Assembly (NCBI RefSeq): GCF_013410035.1
Contig: NZ_JACCBW010000001.1
Location: forward strand, 1,364,001 to 1,428,000
Source: Nocardioides cavernae
Lineage (GTDB): Bacteria > Actinomycetota > Actinomycetes > Propionibacteriales > Nocardioidaceae
Reading direction: 5' to 3'
Length of the DNA: 64,000 bases
Of this stretch, positions 26,830 to 33,867 are shown in pieces; position 1 is the stretch's first letter; each line of letters begins with the position of its first letter. The notes under the pieces were generated by a model. It was given only the letters and a program-made list of their open reading frames with translations. It was not told where the DNA came from and did not search any database. A program made the position numbers and the translations under genes.

Positions 26830-27762
26830 TTAACGGATCGTCACCTGCCGGTTGGCGAGTCCGGCGCGGGCCGAACGCTCCTCGGCGGTGAGGTCGCCAG
26901 CCTCCAGCGCCTGCTCGAGATCGGCGGCGAACCGGGCGGCCGGCTCCTCGAGCACCTCGGCCCCGGTGCCGAGCGGGAGGTCCCACACGGGGGCCAGCAG
27001 GCCGTGGGCGCGGAACATGCCCACGAAGCGCGATCCGTCGGCCACGGAGTCCTGGCCGGCGGCGTGCAGGCGGGCGAGCGCGTCGAGCAGCTGGTCCTCG
27101 GGGTGCGGCATGACCCAGCGCAGGTGCTCCTTGGTGCCCACGTTGGTCCAGTACGCCGCCTCGACCGAGGAGAGCCGGGTGGTCGGCATCACGCCGCCGT
27201 TGGCCTGCTCGAGCGCCGCCTCCATGCTCGCGTCGCGGTCGGGGATGTCGTCGATCCAGTACTCGAAGCCGTCGTGGACGGTGATGTCGAGCTCGGTGTC
27301 GGAGATCAGGTCCTGCAGGCTCGGCCCGTCGCCGGGCGCGCTCATCAGGCCGATGATGCCGGGCTCCTCGGTCGCCAGTGCCAGCTCGAGCACGGCACCG
27401 AGGTCGCGGGCCGGGTTGCCGTAGGAGTGCTGCACCTGGAGACCGAGCCAGACGTCGCCGGACTCGCGCACCATCGCGGGCGCCGCACCGGGCAGCAGGG
27501 TCGCGAGGCGTACGCCGCGCTCGCCGTCCTTGAGCGTCAGCGGCGCGGTCGCGGCCGGGACCAGCTCGCGCAGGGCGATCACGTCGCACTCGCCCGGCAT
27601 CCCCTCGAACGGGCGGGCCACGAAGGTCGGCGCGGCGCCGCCCGCGGCACCGTGGCACGCCTTGTAGCGCTTGCCGGAGCCGCACGGGCAGGGCTGGCGG
27701 GGTCCGACCTCGCCGGGGGCGACCTCGGTGGGCTGGTTGCGGTTGCGGGACTTCTTGGCCAT
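26830..27762 (-). CDS. DUF5926 family protein with N-terminal SEC-C zinc motif
   Basis: A 310-residue protein. Residues 21-38 (PRQPCPCGSGKRYKACHG) are a SEC-C zinc-binding motif like that at the end of SecA, which contacts SecB or ribosomes. The rest is the DUF5926 region, found in actinobacteria, with no known catalytic motif (for example DDIPDRDASMEAALEQANGG, HPEDQLLDALARL). A role in protein folding or translation-linked quality control is possible but unproven. Confidence 0.88.
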   Translation of the reverse strand: MAKKSRNRNQPTEVAPGEVGPRQPCPCGSGKRYKACHGAAGGAAPTFVARPFEGMPGECDVIALRELVPAATAPLTLKDGERGVRLATLLPGAAPAMVRESGDVWLGLQVQHSYGNPARDLGAVLELALATEEPGIIGLMSAPGDGPSLQDLISDTELDITVHDGFEYWIDDIPDRDASMEAALEQANGGVMPTTRLSSVEAAYWTNVGTKEHLRWVMPHPEDQLLDALARLHAAGQDSVADGSRFVGMFRAHGLLAPVWDLPLGTGAEVLEEPAARFAADLEQALEAGDLTAEERSARAGLANRQVTIR

Positions 27763-27768
27763 GCCCGA

Positions 27769-27774
27769 ACCCTA
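27769..27774 (-). promoter_or_regulatory. -10 hexamer TAGGGT of the DUF5926 gene
   Basis: Minus-strand TAGGGT six bases before the ATG at 27762, again without room for a ribosome site. Confidence 0.55.
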
Positions 27775-27807
27775 GTCGGGTGCCTCCACCCCGCCTGCAC
27801 CCCCGAC

Positions 27808-28629
27808 CTACCCGCCGAGCAGCTCCAGCATGTAGCCCGGGCGGTCGCTGATCACGGCCGCGACGCCGAGGTCCAGGCACACCTGCAGGTCGTCCTCGGT
27901 GTTGACCGTCCACACGTGGATCTCGCGCCCGGCCCTCACCAGGTGCTTGCCCAGCCCGGGGTGGTCGCGCAGCTCCTCGACGCCGGGCCCGATGATCCAG
28001 TCGTCGCCGACCAGCGGGCGCAGCACCGGCCAGTGGTGCGCCTTGTCGACGAGCATCACGACGTCCAGCTCGGGTGCGAGCCGGCGCACCCGGTTGGCGG
28101 CGTTGAGGGAGAAGCTCATGATCCGCGCCGGCGACCCGGCGCGGTCCCACCCGAAGTCCGCGAGGGTGTCCACCAGCCGGCGCTCGACGAGGCCGCCGTA
28201 GCGCGTGGGGTGCTTGGTCTCGATCGCCAGGTCGACGTGCCGGTCGTAGTCGGCGACGGTCTCGAGCAGCTTGCGCAGCGTGAGCACCTTGCCGTCGACC
28301 GGGTCGCGGGTCGGCGACTCGTCGTCGAGCTCGGACCACGGGTTCTTCCACGAGGCGAAGTCGAGCTCGTCGAGCTCGGCGAGGCTCATCGTCGAGACCA
28401 GGCCCATCGTCGCGGCCGTACGCCGCAAGTTGCGGTCGTGCACGCACACGAGGTGCCCGTCGGCGGTCAGCCGGACGTCGCACTCGAGGCCCTCGGCGCC
28501 CTCGTCGAGGGCCCGCACGTAGGCCGCGAGGGTGTGCTCCGGGGTCTCGTGGCTGCTCCCCCGGTGCGCGACGACCTGGGGACGGTCGGACCGCTCCGGT
28601 GTGCGGCGGGAGCGTGACCTGCGACGCAT
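27808..28629 (-). CDS. Glycerophosphodiester phosphodiesterase
   Basis: A 273-residue TIM-barrel GDPD. The catalytic block is VVAHRGSSHETPEHTLAAY with His-Arg, GLECDVRLTADGHLVCVHD with metal-binding Glu and Asp and the second catalytic His, and a later metal Glu in LAIETKHPTRYGG. It releases glycerol-3-phosphate and an alcohol from deacylated phospholipids. No signal peptide is visible (the Arg-rich N-terminus is cytoplasmic in character). It precedes DUF5926 in the same direction with a 45-base gap. Confidence 0.93.
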   Translation of the reverse strand: MRRRSRSRRTPERSDRPQVVAHRGSSHETPEHTLAAYVRALDEGAEGLECDVRLTADGHLVCVHDRNLRRTAATMGLVSTMSLAELDELDFASWKNPWSELDDESPTRDPVDGKVLTLRKLLETVADYDRHVDLAIETKHPTRYGGLVERRLVDTLADFGWDRAGSPARIMSFSLNAANRVRRLAPELDVVMLVDKAHHWPVLRPLVGDDWIIGPGVEELRDHPGLGKHLVRAGREIHVWTVNTEDDLQVCLDLGVAAVISDRPGYMLELLGG

Positions 28630-28709
28630 GCGCCGAGCATGGCACGCCGAGCGCGCGTCACGTCGGACGCCACGTCACGTCCCCCAAAGCGAGGAGGTCG
28701 AGCGGCCGC

Positions 28710-29051
28710 TCAGTGGACGTGGTCGCGCCAGTCCGCCGGCACCCGGTCGGCCGGGCCCGGCACGGACTGGCCCTCCGGCCTGCTCTGCGGGTCGGCGAGC
28801 CGCGGGCCGGTCACGCCGACCGACCGCGCGTAGTCCCAGAACCAGTCCTCGCCCGGCTCGAAGCTCTGCACGACGGGATGGCCGGTCGCCTGGTGGTGCG
28901 CGGTCGCGTGCTGGGCGGGGCTGGAGTCGCAGCAGCCGACGTGGCCGCACTGCGCGCAGCGGCGCAGGTGCACCCACCACCCACCGGCCTCCTCGCACTC
29001 CACGCACCCCGTGCCGGACGGGGCGACCTCGGGGTCGATGCCTGCAGTCAT
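28710..29051 (-). CDS. UBP-type zinc finger protein
   Basis: A 113-residue protein. Residues 14-75 match the ZnF-UBP fold of ubiquitin-specific proteases: CVECEEAGGWWVHLRRC, CGHVGCCDSSPAQHATAHH, GHPVVQSFEPGEDWFW. In eukaryotes the domain binds free ubiquitin C-termini; bacterial stand-alone forms are common in actinobacteria and their ligand is unknown. The tail (residues 85-113) is polar and unstructured-looking. It is 29 bases upstream of nothing else in its direction and is followed by GDPD 80 bases later. Confidence 0.88.
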   Translation of the reverse strand: MTAGIDPEVAPSGTGCVECEEAGGWWVHLRRCAQCGHVGCCDSSPAQHATAHHQATGHPVVQSFEPGEDWFWDYARSVGVTGPRLADPQSRPEGQSVPGPADRVPADWRDHVH

Positions 29052-29080
29052 GGGGACCAGCCTGCCTCGCCGGGGCCGGT

Positions 29081-29572
29081 TCAGGAAGTGCCCGGTCCGG
29101 ATCCACCTGCCAGGAACCCCGGCAGCCAGTGCGCCTCCCAGGCCGGGATCTCCTGCTCCTCGACCGGCATGCGCACGGGTGCCCGCTCGGCGGTGCGGTA
29201 GCGGCCGTCCGACCGCACCATGAGGTGGTAGTTCACCAGCTCCCGGCGGAGGTAGGCGAAGTCCTCGTGCACGCTGCGCAGCACCTCGTCGACCTCCTTC
29301 TCGGCGTACTCCCGTCCGGGCTCGAACCGCGTGAGCACCTCGAGCAGCACCGCCGCGCGCACCTTCCGCCGGGCCGGCACCCGCTCGATCCGCCCGTCGG
29401 TGAAGAGCCTGCCGACGAGGCGCTCCTGCTCGGCCCGCGCTGCGTCGTACGCCTCCTGCCGCCCCGGTCGCTGCGCCCCGGCCTCGAGCGCCGCCCGGGC
29501 CGCGGTGTAGGTCTCGCCCGTCTCGGCCATGCGGGCGCGCACGACCTGCTTGAAGTCACTGTCCCTGGTCAC
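29081..29572 (-). CDS. DUF2087 domain protein
   Basis: A 163-residue protein. The core (about 50-135) is DUF2087: LVGRLFTDGRIERVPARRKVRAAVLLEVLTRFEPGREYAEKEVDEVLRS and RRELVNYHLMVRS, a winged-helix-like module often fused to or placed beside regulators. It lacks its own recognised DNA-binding partner domain. The N-terminal 45 residues are helical and charged. The start GTG at 29572 gives MTRDSDFKQVVRARMAETGE. A regulatory role is a guess. Confidence 0.8.
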   Translation of the reverse strand: MTRDSDFKQVVRARMAETGETYTAARAALEAGAQRPGRQEAYDAARAEQERLVGRLFTDGRIERVPARRKVRAAVLLEVLTRFEPGREYAEKEVDEVLRSVHEDFAYLRRELVNYHLMVRSDGRYRTAERAPVRMPVEEQEIPAWEAHWLPGFLAGGSGPGTS

Positions 29573-29866
29573 TCGTCATCACCCTCTGCTGCGCTGCGCC
29601 CCCAGTGCGCCCTGCAGCGGGCGTTCGACGTACGTGGCTCACCCATGACGTCCGAGGATCTGCTCCCCTTCACCACCTCGCGCGGACTGGGGCCGACGCG
29701 CCTGGCTGGGCGCTGGACGACGCCCTCGGCGTCGATGGTGCCAGAGGCCCACGGGCGGGGGCAAAGACTTTCTGCGGGGGTTGACCCGGGCGGAGCCGGC
29801 TTGTTCTGGTGGGAGGAGAGGGCGAGGCCATCGGGGGTCTCGCCACCGACGTACGGAGTCATGCCC
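29573..29866. other. Intergenic region between divergent genes
   Basis: This 294-base stretch separates the DUF2087 gene from the secreted M15-like gene. A TTGACC at 29781-29786 could be a -35 box for the rightward gene, but no convincing -10 lies at the right distance. A GGAG just before 29861 is the ribosome site of that gene. No gene or conserved RNA structure was seen. Confidence 0.5.
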
Positions 29867-30358
29867 ATGCACAGCACCCCTCGCAGGACCCTGCTCAGCG
29901 CCGTCGCCTCGCTCGTCGCGGTCGCCGGCCTGGCCGGTCCGTCGCAGGCGGTCACCAAGCTCACCGACGCGCAGGCCGCGAGCCAGCTCACGGCGGCGGG
30001 CATCACCCGCGTCTCGACCGGGGGCTGCACGGACCGCACCGTCTCGACGTGCACGTCCTACGACCAGATCAACCAGGAGACGGTCAGCGGCATCAGCACC
30101 TTCAGGTCCGTCAGCGGCTGCGCCATCACGATCACGGGCGGGACCGAGACCGGCCACGCGTCGGGCACCTACAGCCATGCCAACGGCTACAAGGTCGACG
30201 TGCGGCCGACCACGTGCGTGACGGACCACATCACCGGCCACTACGCCTACTCCGGCACCCGGGGCGACGGAGCCACGCTCTACACGGCCCCGTCGGGCAA
30301 CGTGTACGCCCGCGAGGGCAGCCACTGGGACATCACCTACTACTCCTGCGGCTGCTGA
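29867..30358 (+). CDS. Secreted protein with M15-peptidase-like motifs
   Basis: A 163-residue secreted protein. The signal peptide (1-30) ends GPSQA. The mature part carries TGHASGTYSHANGYKVDV, in which the His and Asp match the SxHxxGxAxD zinc motif of M15 D,D-peptidases, and a terminal EGSHWDITYY with the HW of the third zinc ligand. Six Cys suggest disulfides. It could cleave peptidoglycan stem peptides, but the family is annotated as hypothetical. Start: ATG 29867 is nine bases from GGAG; ATG 29861 is the other option. Confidence 0.7.
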   Translation: MHSTPRRTLLSAVASLVAVAGLAGPSQAVTKLTDAQAASQLTAAGITRVSTGGCTDRTVSTCTSYDQINQETVSGISTFRSVSGCAITITGGTETGHASGTYSHANGYKVDVRPTTCVTDHITGHYAYSGTRGDGATLYTAPSGNVYAREGSHWDITYYSCGC

Positions 30359-30418
30359 CGCCCGTCCGCTCGCCGAACCCACCTGACACCGGCGGCGGCG
30401 TGGCCCCACACTGGGCCC

Positions 30419-31042
30419 ATGCCGTCGTCGAGCCAGTGGATCGCGTTCCTCGTCGCCTCGATCCTCTTCATCCAGGTCCCGGGGCCGAGCCTGCTGTTCA
30501 CCATCGGCCGGGCGCTCACCGTGGGCCGGCGCGAGGCCCTCCTCTCCGTGCTCGGCAACGCCCTCGGCCTCGCAGCCCAGGTCGCGCTCGTCGCCGTCGG
30601 CCTCGGCGCCGTCGTGGCGGCCAGCGCGACGGCGTACACCGTCGTCAAGGTCGCCGGCGCGGCCTACGTCGTGTGGCTCGGGGTCCAGGCGATCCGTCAC
30701 CGCGCCGACGCCCGGCTGGCGATGTCGGAGGGAGCTCCCGCGCGCCGCGGCCACCCCGTCCGGATCGGCTTCACCGTCGGGGCCACCAACCCCAAGACCA
30801 TCGTCTTCTTCGTGGCGTTCCTCCCGCAGTTCACCGACCCCGGCGGTCCCGTCGCCGTGCAGACGATGCTGCTGGGTGTGGTCTTCGGCGTGCTGGCCGC
30901 GATGTCGGACAGCATCTGGGCGCTGGCCGCCGGGACCGCCCGGCAGTGGTTCGCCCGGCGACCCGAGCGGCTCGACGCGCTCAGCGCCACCGGCGGCACG
31001 CTCATGGTCGGCCTCGGCGCCACCATGCTGACCGTGGACTGA
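30419..31042 (+). CDS. LysE/RhtB-family amino-acid exporter
   Basis: A 207-residue membrane protein with six helices. Family marks are the opening QWIAFLVASILFIQVPGPSLLF, the glycine-rich GRREALLSVLGNALGLAAQV, and GFTVGATNPKTIVFFVAFLPQF. It should export a neutral or basic amino acid or homoserine lactone. A weak CACACT six bases before the ATG may be its -10. Confidence 0.9.
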   Translation: MPSSSQWIAFLVASILFIQVPGPSLLFTIGRALTVGRREALLSVLGNALGLAAQVALVAVGLGAVVAASATAYTVVKVAGAAYVVWLGVQAIRHRADARLAMSEGAPARRGHPVRIGFTVGATNPKTIVFFVAFLPQFTDPGGPVAVQTMLLGVVFGVLAAMSDSIWALAAGTARQWFARRPERLDALSATGGTLMVGLGATMLTVD

Positions 31043-31169
31043 GGCGCGGCCCCCACGGTCGCCCGGGTTCGCCCGCCCACGGGCGGACGCCGGGGTACTG
31101 TGGCCGGGAGGCGTCAGCGTCCGTGGGCCAGCCGGCCGATCGGACAGCGACACCGGGCGGGCGGCACGC

Positions 31170-31784
31170 ATGGAGCCGTTGCCGGCGACCGCCGAGGCGC
31201 TCGACCTGCTCGTGGCCTCCGGCGACGAGGGCGTGCGTGCCAGGGTCGCCTGGATAGGCGAGACCGTGCTCGAGGTCGTCCCGCACGCCGACGCCTTCGC
31301 CCTCTGGTTCACCGACGAGGACCTGACCCTCGTCCACATCAGGCCACTCATCGATCCGTCCGTGCGGGCCTCCCAGCGAGGCTCGCGGACCAGCGTCGCC
31401 CTCAGCTTCGCCACGGGCGGCCGGGTCATCGCGGTGGTCACGATCTACTCCGACCGTGAGGAGGCCTTCGCCGGCCGCGTGGAGGTGCTCGAGCGCCGGC
31501 TGGGCGCTGTCCCGGGGGCCTCCCTGCTCGACCACGACCTCGCCCTCAGGTGCCGTCGGCGAGCGGAACTCGCTCCGGCACAGCTGCGGTCGCGAGCCCT
31601 GATGGACGCGGCCATCGGCACCCTCATGGGCGCCGTGGGGCTGAGCCTCGACCAGGCCGAGGCGTGGTTGGCCGACGTGGCCCGCGACAGCGGGCGCACC
31701 GTCGTCGCGGTCGCTGTGCAGGTCGTCGCCGCACACCATGCCGCCATCGACCCCGACGAGCCACCGACGGACGAGCGGACGTAG
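31170..31784 (+). CDS. GAF-like/ANTAR RNA-binding regulator
   Basis: A 204-residue protein. Residues 1-125 resemble a degenerate GAF sensor; residues 135-190 are an ANTAR domain: AQLRSRALMDAAIGTLMGAVGLSLDQAEAWLADVARDSGRTV. ANTAR proteins bind paired hexanucleotide-loop hairpins in nascent RNA and prevent transcription termination. The usual Gln/Lys in the first helix (IDQAKGILM) is here MDAAIGTLM, so two polar contacts differ and RNA binding is less certain. No suitable two-hairpin target was noticed nearby. Confidence 0.8.
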   Translation: MEPLPATAEALDLLVASGDEGVRARVAWIGETVLEVVPHADAFALWFTDEDLTLVHIRPLIDPSVRASQRGSRTSVALSFATGGRVIAVVTIYSDREEAFAGRVEVLERRLGAVPGASLLDHDLALRCRRRAELAPAQLRSRALMDAAIGTLMGAVGLSLDQAEAWLADVARDSGRTVVAVAVQVVAAHHAAIDPDEPPTDERT

Positions 31785-31903
31785 GCGCCATGACGTCCGG
31801 GTACGTGCTGTGCCGCGTGGCCCACCGGGCCCACCAGGCCACCGACCGGGACCCGAGCAACCGCGACCGGCGGGAAGGCCGGATGGACGCTCCACGACGC
31901 CCC

Positions 31904-31909
31904 TAGGCT
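31904..31909 (+). promoter_or_regulatory. -10 hexamer TAGGCT of the GH114 gene
   Basis: TAGGCT ends six bases before the ATG at 31916; unusual in that the encoded protein is secreted. Confidence 0.55.
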
Positions 31910-31915
31910 GGCGCC

Positions 31916-32674
31916 ATGCGCGCCCTCCTCGTGACGGTCCTCCTGCTCTGCCTCGGCACCCTCCCGGCCCGGGCCGACATGTCGCCGCTGCCCACCGGCA
32001 CCGACGTCGACTACCAGCTCGGTGGCGCGGCCTACGTGCCCGACAACGTGGGCATCGTCGTGCGCGACCGGACCGCCACCCCAGCCCCCGGGGCCTACAA
32101 CATCTGCTACGTCAACGGCTTCCAGACCCAGCCGGACGCCAAGGCCTACTGGCGCAAGCACCGCGACCTGCTGCTGCAGGACGGCCGCGGCCGGCTGGTC
32201 GAGGACGAGGCCTGGGGCGAGTGGCTCCTCGACATCCGCACGCCGGCCAAGCGCCAGCGCCTGGCCCGCATCGTGGGTCGCTGGACCTCTGGCTGCGCCC
32301 GCGACGGCTTCGACGCCGTCGAGTACGACAACCTCGACTCGTTCTCCCGCAGCGGCGGTCTCATCAGCGCGCGGCACGCCAAGGCGTTCGCCCTCCTGCT
32401 GACCGCCACCGCCCACGGTGCGGGGCTCGCCGCCGGGCAGAAGAACTGGGCCACCTGGGACGGCACCACGGCCGGCTTCGACTTCGCGGTGTCCGAGGAG
32501 TGCGGGCGCTACGACGAGTGCGACGCCTACGTCGACTCCTACGGCGACCGGGTGCTCGTCGTCGAGTACCGCGCCCGGGACTTCCGCAAGACCTGCCGCG
32601 CGTACGGCGACCGGCTGGCCGTCGTCCTGCGCGACCGCGACCTCACGCCGGACGGCGTACGCCGCTTCTGCTGA
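31916..32674 (+). CDS. Secreted GH114-type glycoside hydrolase
   Basis: A 252-residue secreted protein: signal peptide 1-20 (ending ARA), then a TIM-barrel-like domain of the endo-alpha-1,4-polygalactosaminidase family (GH114). Characteristic blocks are ICYVNGFQTQP, DGFDAVEYDNLDSFSR (the acidic catalytic region), GLAAGQKNWATWDG and FAVSEECGRYDECDAY. Such enzymes cut galactosamine-rich exopolysaccharide; the natural substrate here is not known. Confidence 0.85.
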   Translation: MRALLVTVLLLCLGTLPARADMSPLPTGTDVDYQLGGAAYVPDNVGIVVRDRTATPAPGAYNICYVNGFQTQPDAKAYWRKHRDLLLQDGRGRLVEDEAWGEWLLDIRTPAKRQRLARIVGRWTSGCARDGFDAVEYDNLDSFSRSGGLISARHAKAFALLLTATAHGAGLAAGQKNWATWDGTTAGFDFAVSEECGRYDECDAYVDSYGDRVLVVEYRARDFRKTCRAYGDRLAVVLRDRDLTPDGVRRFC

Positions 32675-32696
32675 CGTACGCCGCCCGGCACCGCGG

Positions 32697-33680
32697 TCAG
32701 TGGGTGCCGACCGACTCCGGCTCGGCGGCCTTCTTGCGCTTGTTGGCGATCAGGCTGGTGGTGATCGTGATGCCGAGGATGCCGACGATCACGAACAGCG
32801 ACATCAACGTGGGCACGTCCGGCACCGAGGGCCAGACCAGGTGCGCCCAGTGGAGGACCAGCTTGAAGCCGATGAAGCCGAGGATCGCGGCGAGGCCGTA
32901 GCTGAGGTGCTCCAGCGCGTTGAGCGCACCCTCGAGCACGAAGTAGAGCGCGCGGAGGCCGAGCAGCGCGAAGGCGTTGGTCACGAAGACGAGGTAGGGG
33001 TCACCGGTGATGCCGTAGACGGCGGGCACCGAGTCGACGGCGAACACGATGTCCGTGCCGAGGACCGCGACGGTCACCAGCGCGAAGGGCGTGAGCATGC
33101 GCGTGCCCTTCTCCACGACGGTCATGCGCGGGCCGTGGTAGTCGTCGGTGACCGGCATGAAGCGACGCATCACCTTCACCAGGCGCATCTCCGAGACGTC
33201 GACCTCGTGGTCCTGCCCCGACACCGCGTCGCGCAGCATCTTGATGCCGGTCAGGAGCAGGACCGCGCCGAAGACGAGGAACACCCAGTCGAAGCGCGAC
33301 AGCGCCGCGGCGCCGAGCGCGATGAAGATGCCGCGCAGGACGAGCGCGCCGATGATGCCGTAGAGCAGCACGCGCTGCTTGAGCACCTCGGGCACGGCGA
33401 AGGCGGCGAGCAGCAGCATGAAGACGAAGAGGTTGTCGACGCTCAGCGTCTTCTCGACGAGGTAGCCGGTGTAGTACTCCAGGCCCCGGTCGCCGCCGTG
33501 GACGTTCCAGATGTAGAGGCCGAACGCGAGGGGAAGGGCGACGTAGAACGCCGACCAGGCGATGGCCTCCTTCATCTTGACCTCGTGCGGGCGACGGGTG
33601 GCGATGAAGTCGACGACGAGCAGGGCGATCACGACGCCGATGGTGATGAACCACAGGGTCGGGGACGCGATGGACGACAT
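32697..33680 (-). CDS. TerC/Alx-family membrane protein
   Basis: A 327-residue integral membrane protein with eight or nine helices. The family core is EYYTGYLVEKTLSVDNLFVF and AVLGTDIVFAVDSVPAVYG, each carrying conserved Asp residues. Alx/TerC proteins are linked to manganese export and metalation of secreted enzymes. The gene is preceded by an apparent manganese-sensing riboswitch, which supports that role. The start ATG at 33680 has a GAGGAG ribosome site six bases away that lies in the riboswitch expression platform. Confidence 0.92.
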   Translation of the reverse strand: MSSIASPTLWFITIGVVIALLVVDFIATRRPHEVKMKEAIAWSAFYVALPLAFGLYIWNVHGGDRGLEYYTGYLVEKTLSVDNLFVFMLLLAAFAVPEVLKQRVLLYGIIGALVLRGIFIALGAAALSRFDWVFLVFGAVLLLTGIKMLRDAVSGQDHEVDVSEMRLVKVMRRFMPVTDDYHGPRMTVVEKGTRMLTPFALVTVAVLGTDIVFAVDSVPAVYGITGDPYLVFVTNAFALLGLRALYFVLEGALNALEHLSYGLAAILGFIGFKLVLHWAHLVWPSVPDVPTLMSLFVIVGILGITITTSLIANKRKKAAEPESVGTH

Positions 33681-33684
33681 GGGT

Positions 33685-33713
33685 CTCCTCAGGATGCTTC
33701 GTGGGTCCTGAGG
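33685..33713 (-). promoter_or_regulatory. Ribosome-site-sequestering hairpin of the terC leader
   Basis: Minus-strand arms CCTCAGGA (33713-33706) and TCCTGAGG (33694-33687) pair perfectly across an 11-base loop. The second arm takes the first four bases of the GAGGAG ribosome site (33690-33685). The first arm shares its CCTC with the 3' strand of the aptamer's closing stem, so the two structures exclude each other. Confidence 0.7.
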
Positions 33714-33806
33714 TCTCCCCCGCCGCTCCGAGTGCGGCCGCTCGCCGGGGCGCCCGCTGAGGCGCCGTAGTGACCGACGAGTGTTGGTGGGGTACTCCCC
33801 TCGCCA
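33707..33806 (-). promoter_or_regulatory. yybP-ykoY (manganese) riboswitch aptamer
   Basis: Read on the minus strand, the leader begins GGCGAGGGGAGTA (the conserved 5' GGGGAGUA at 33802-33793), carries TCGTCGGTCA (33780-33771) as in the aptamer's second conserved loop region, GC-rich helices, and ends GGAGACCTC (33718-33710), matching the 3' GAGACCU. GAGG at the 5' end can pair with CCTC at the 3' end to close the aptamer. TerC/Alx genes are classic members of this Mn2+-sensing regulon. Mn2+ binding should stabilise the closing stem, release the ribosome site and switch terC on. Confidence 0.75.
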
Positions 33807-33809
33807 CGT

Positions 33810-33839
33810 ATTTTAGTTGAAGCGGCAAGCGCACTCCAA
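33810..33839 (-). promoter_or_regulatory. Promoter of terC
   Basis: Minus-strand -35 TTGGAG (33839-33834) and -10 TAAAAT (33815-33810) with an 18-base spacer. The start site would fall near 33803, at the first base of the riboswitch aptamer. The AT-rich -10 is distinctive in this GC-rich region. Confidence 0.65.
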
Positions 33840-33854
33840 TCCGTGACGGCCACG

Positions 33855-33860
33855 TATCGT
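33855..33860 (+). promoter_or_regulatory. -10 hexamer TATCGT of the disulfide-reductase-like gene
   Basis: TATCGT ends seven bases before the ATG at 33868 and is divergent from the terC promoter, 15 bases from its -35 box. Confidence 0.55.
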
Positions 33861-33867
33861 CCACGAC

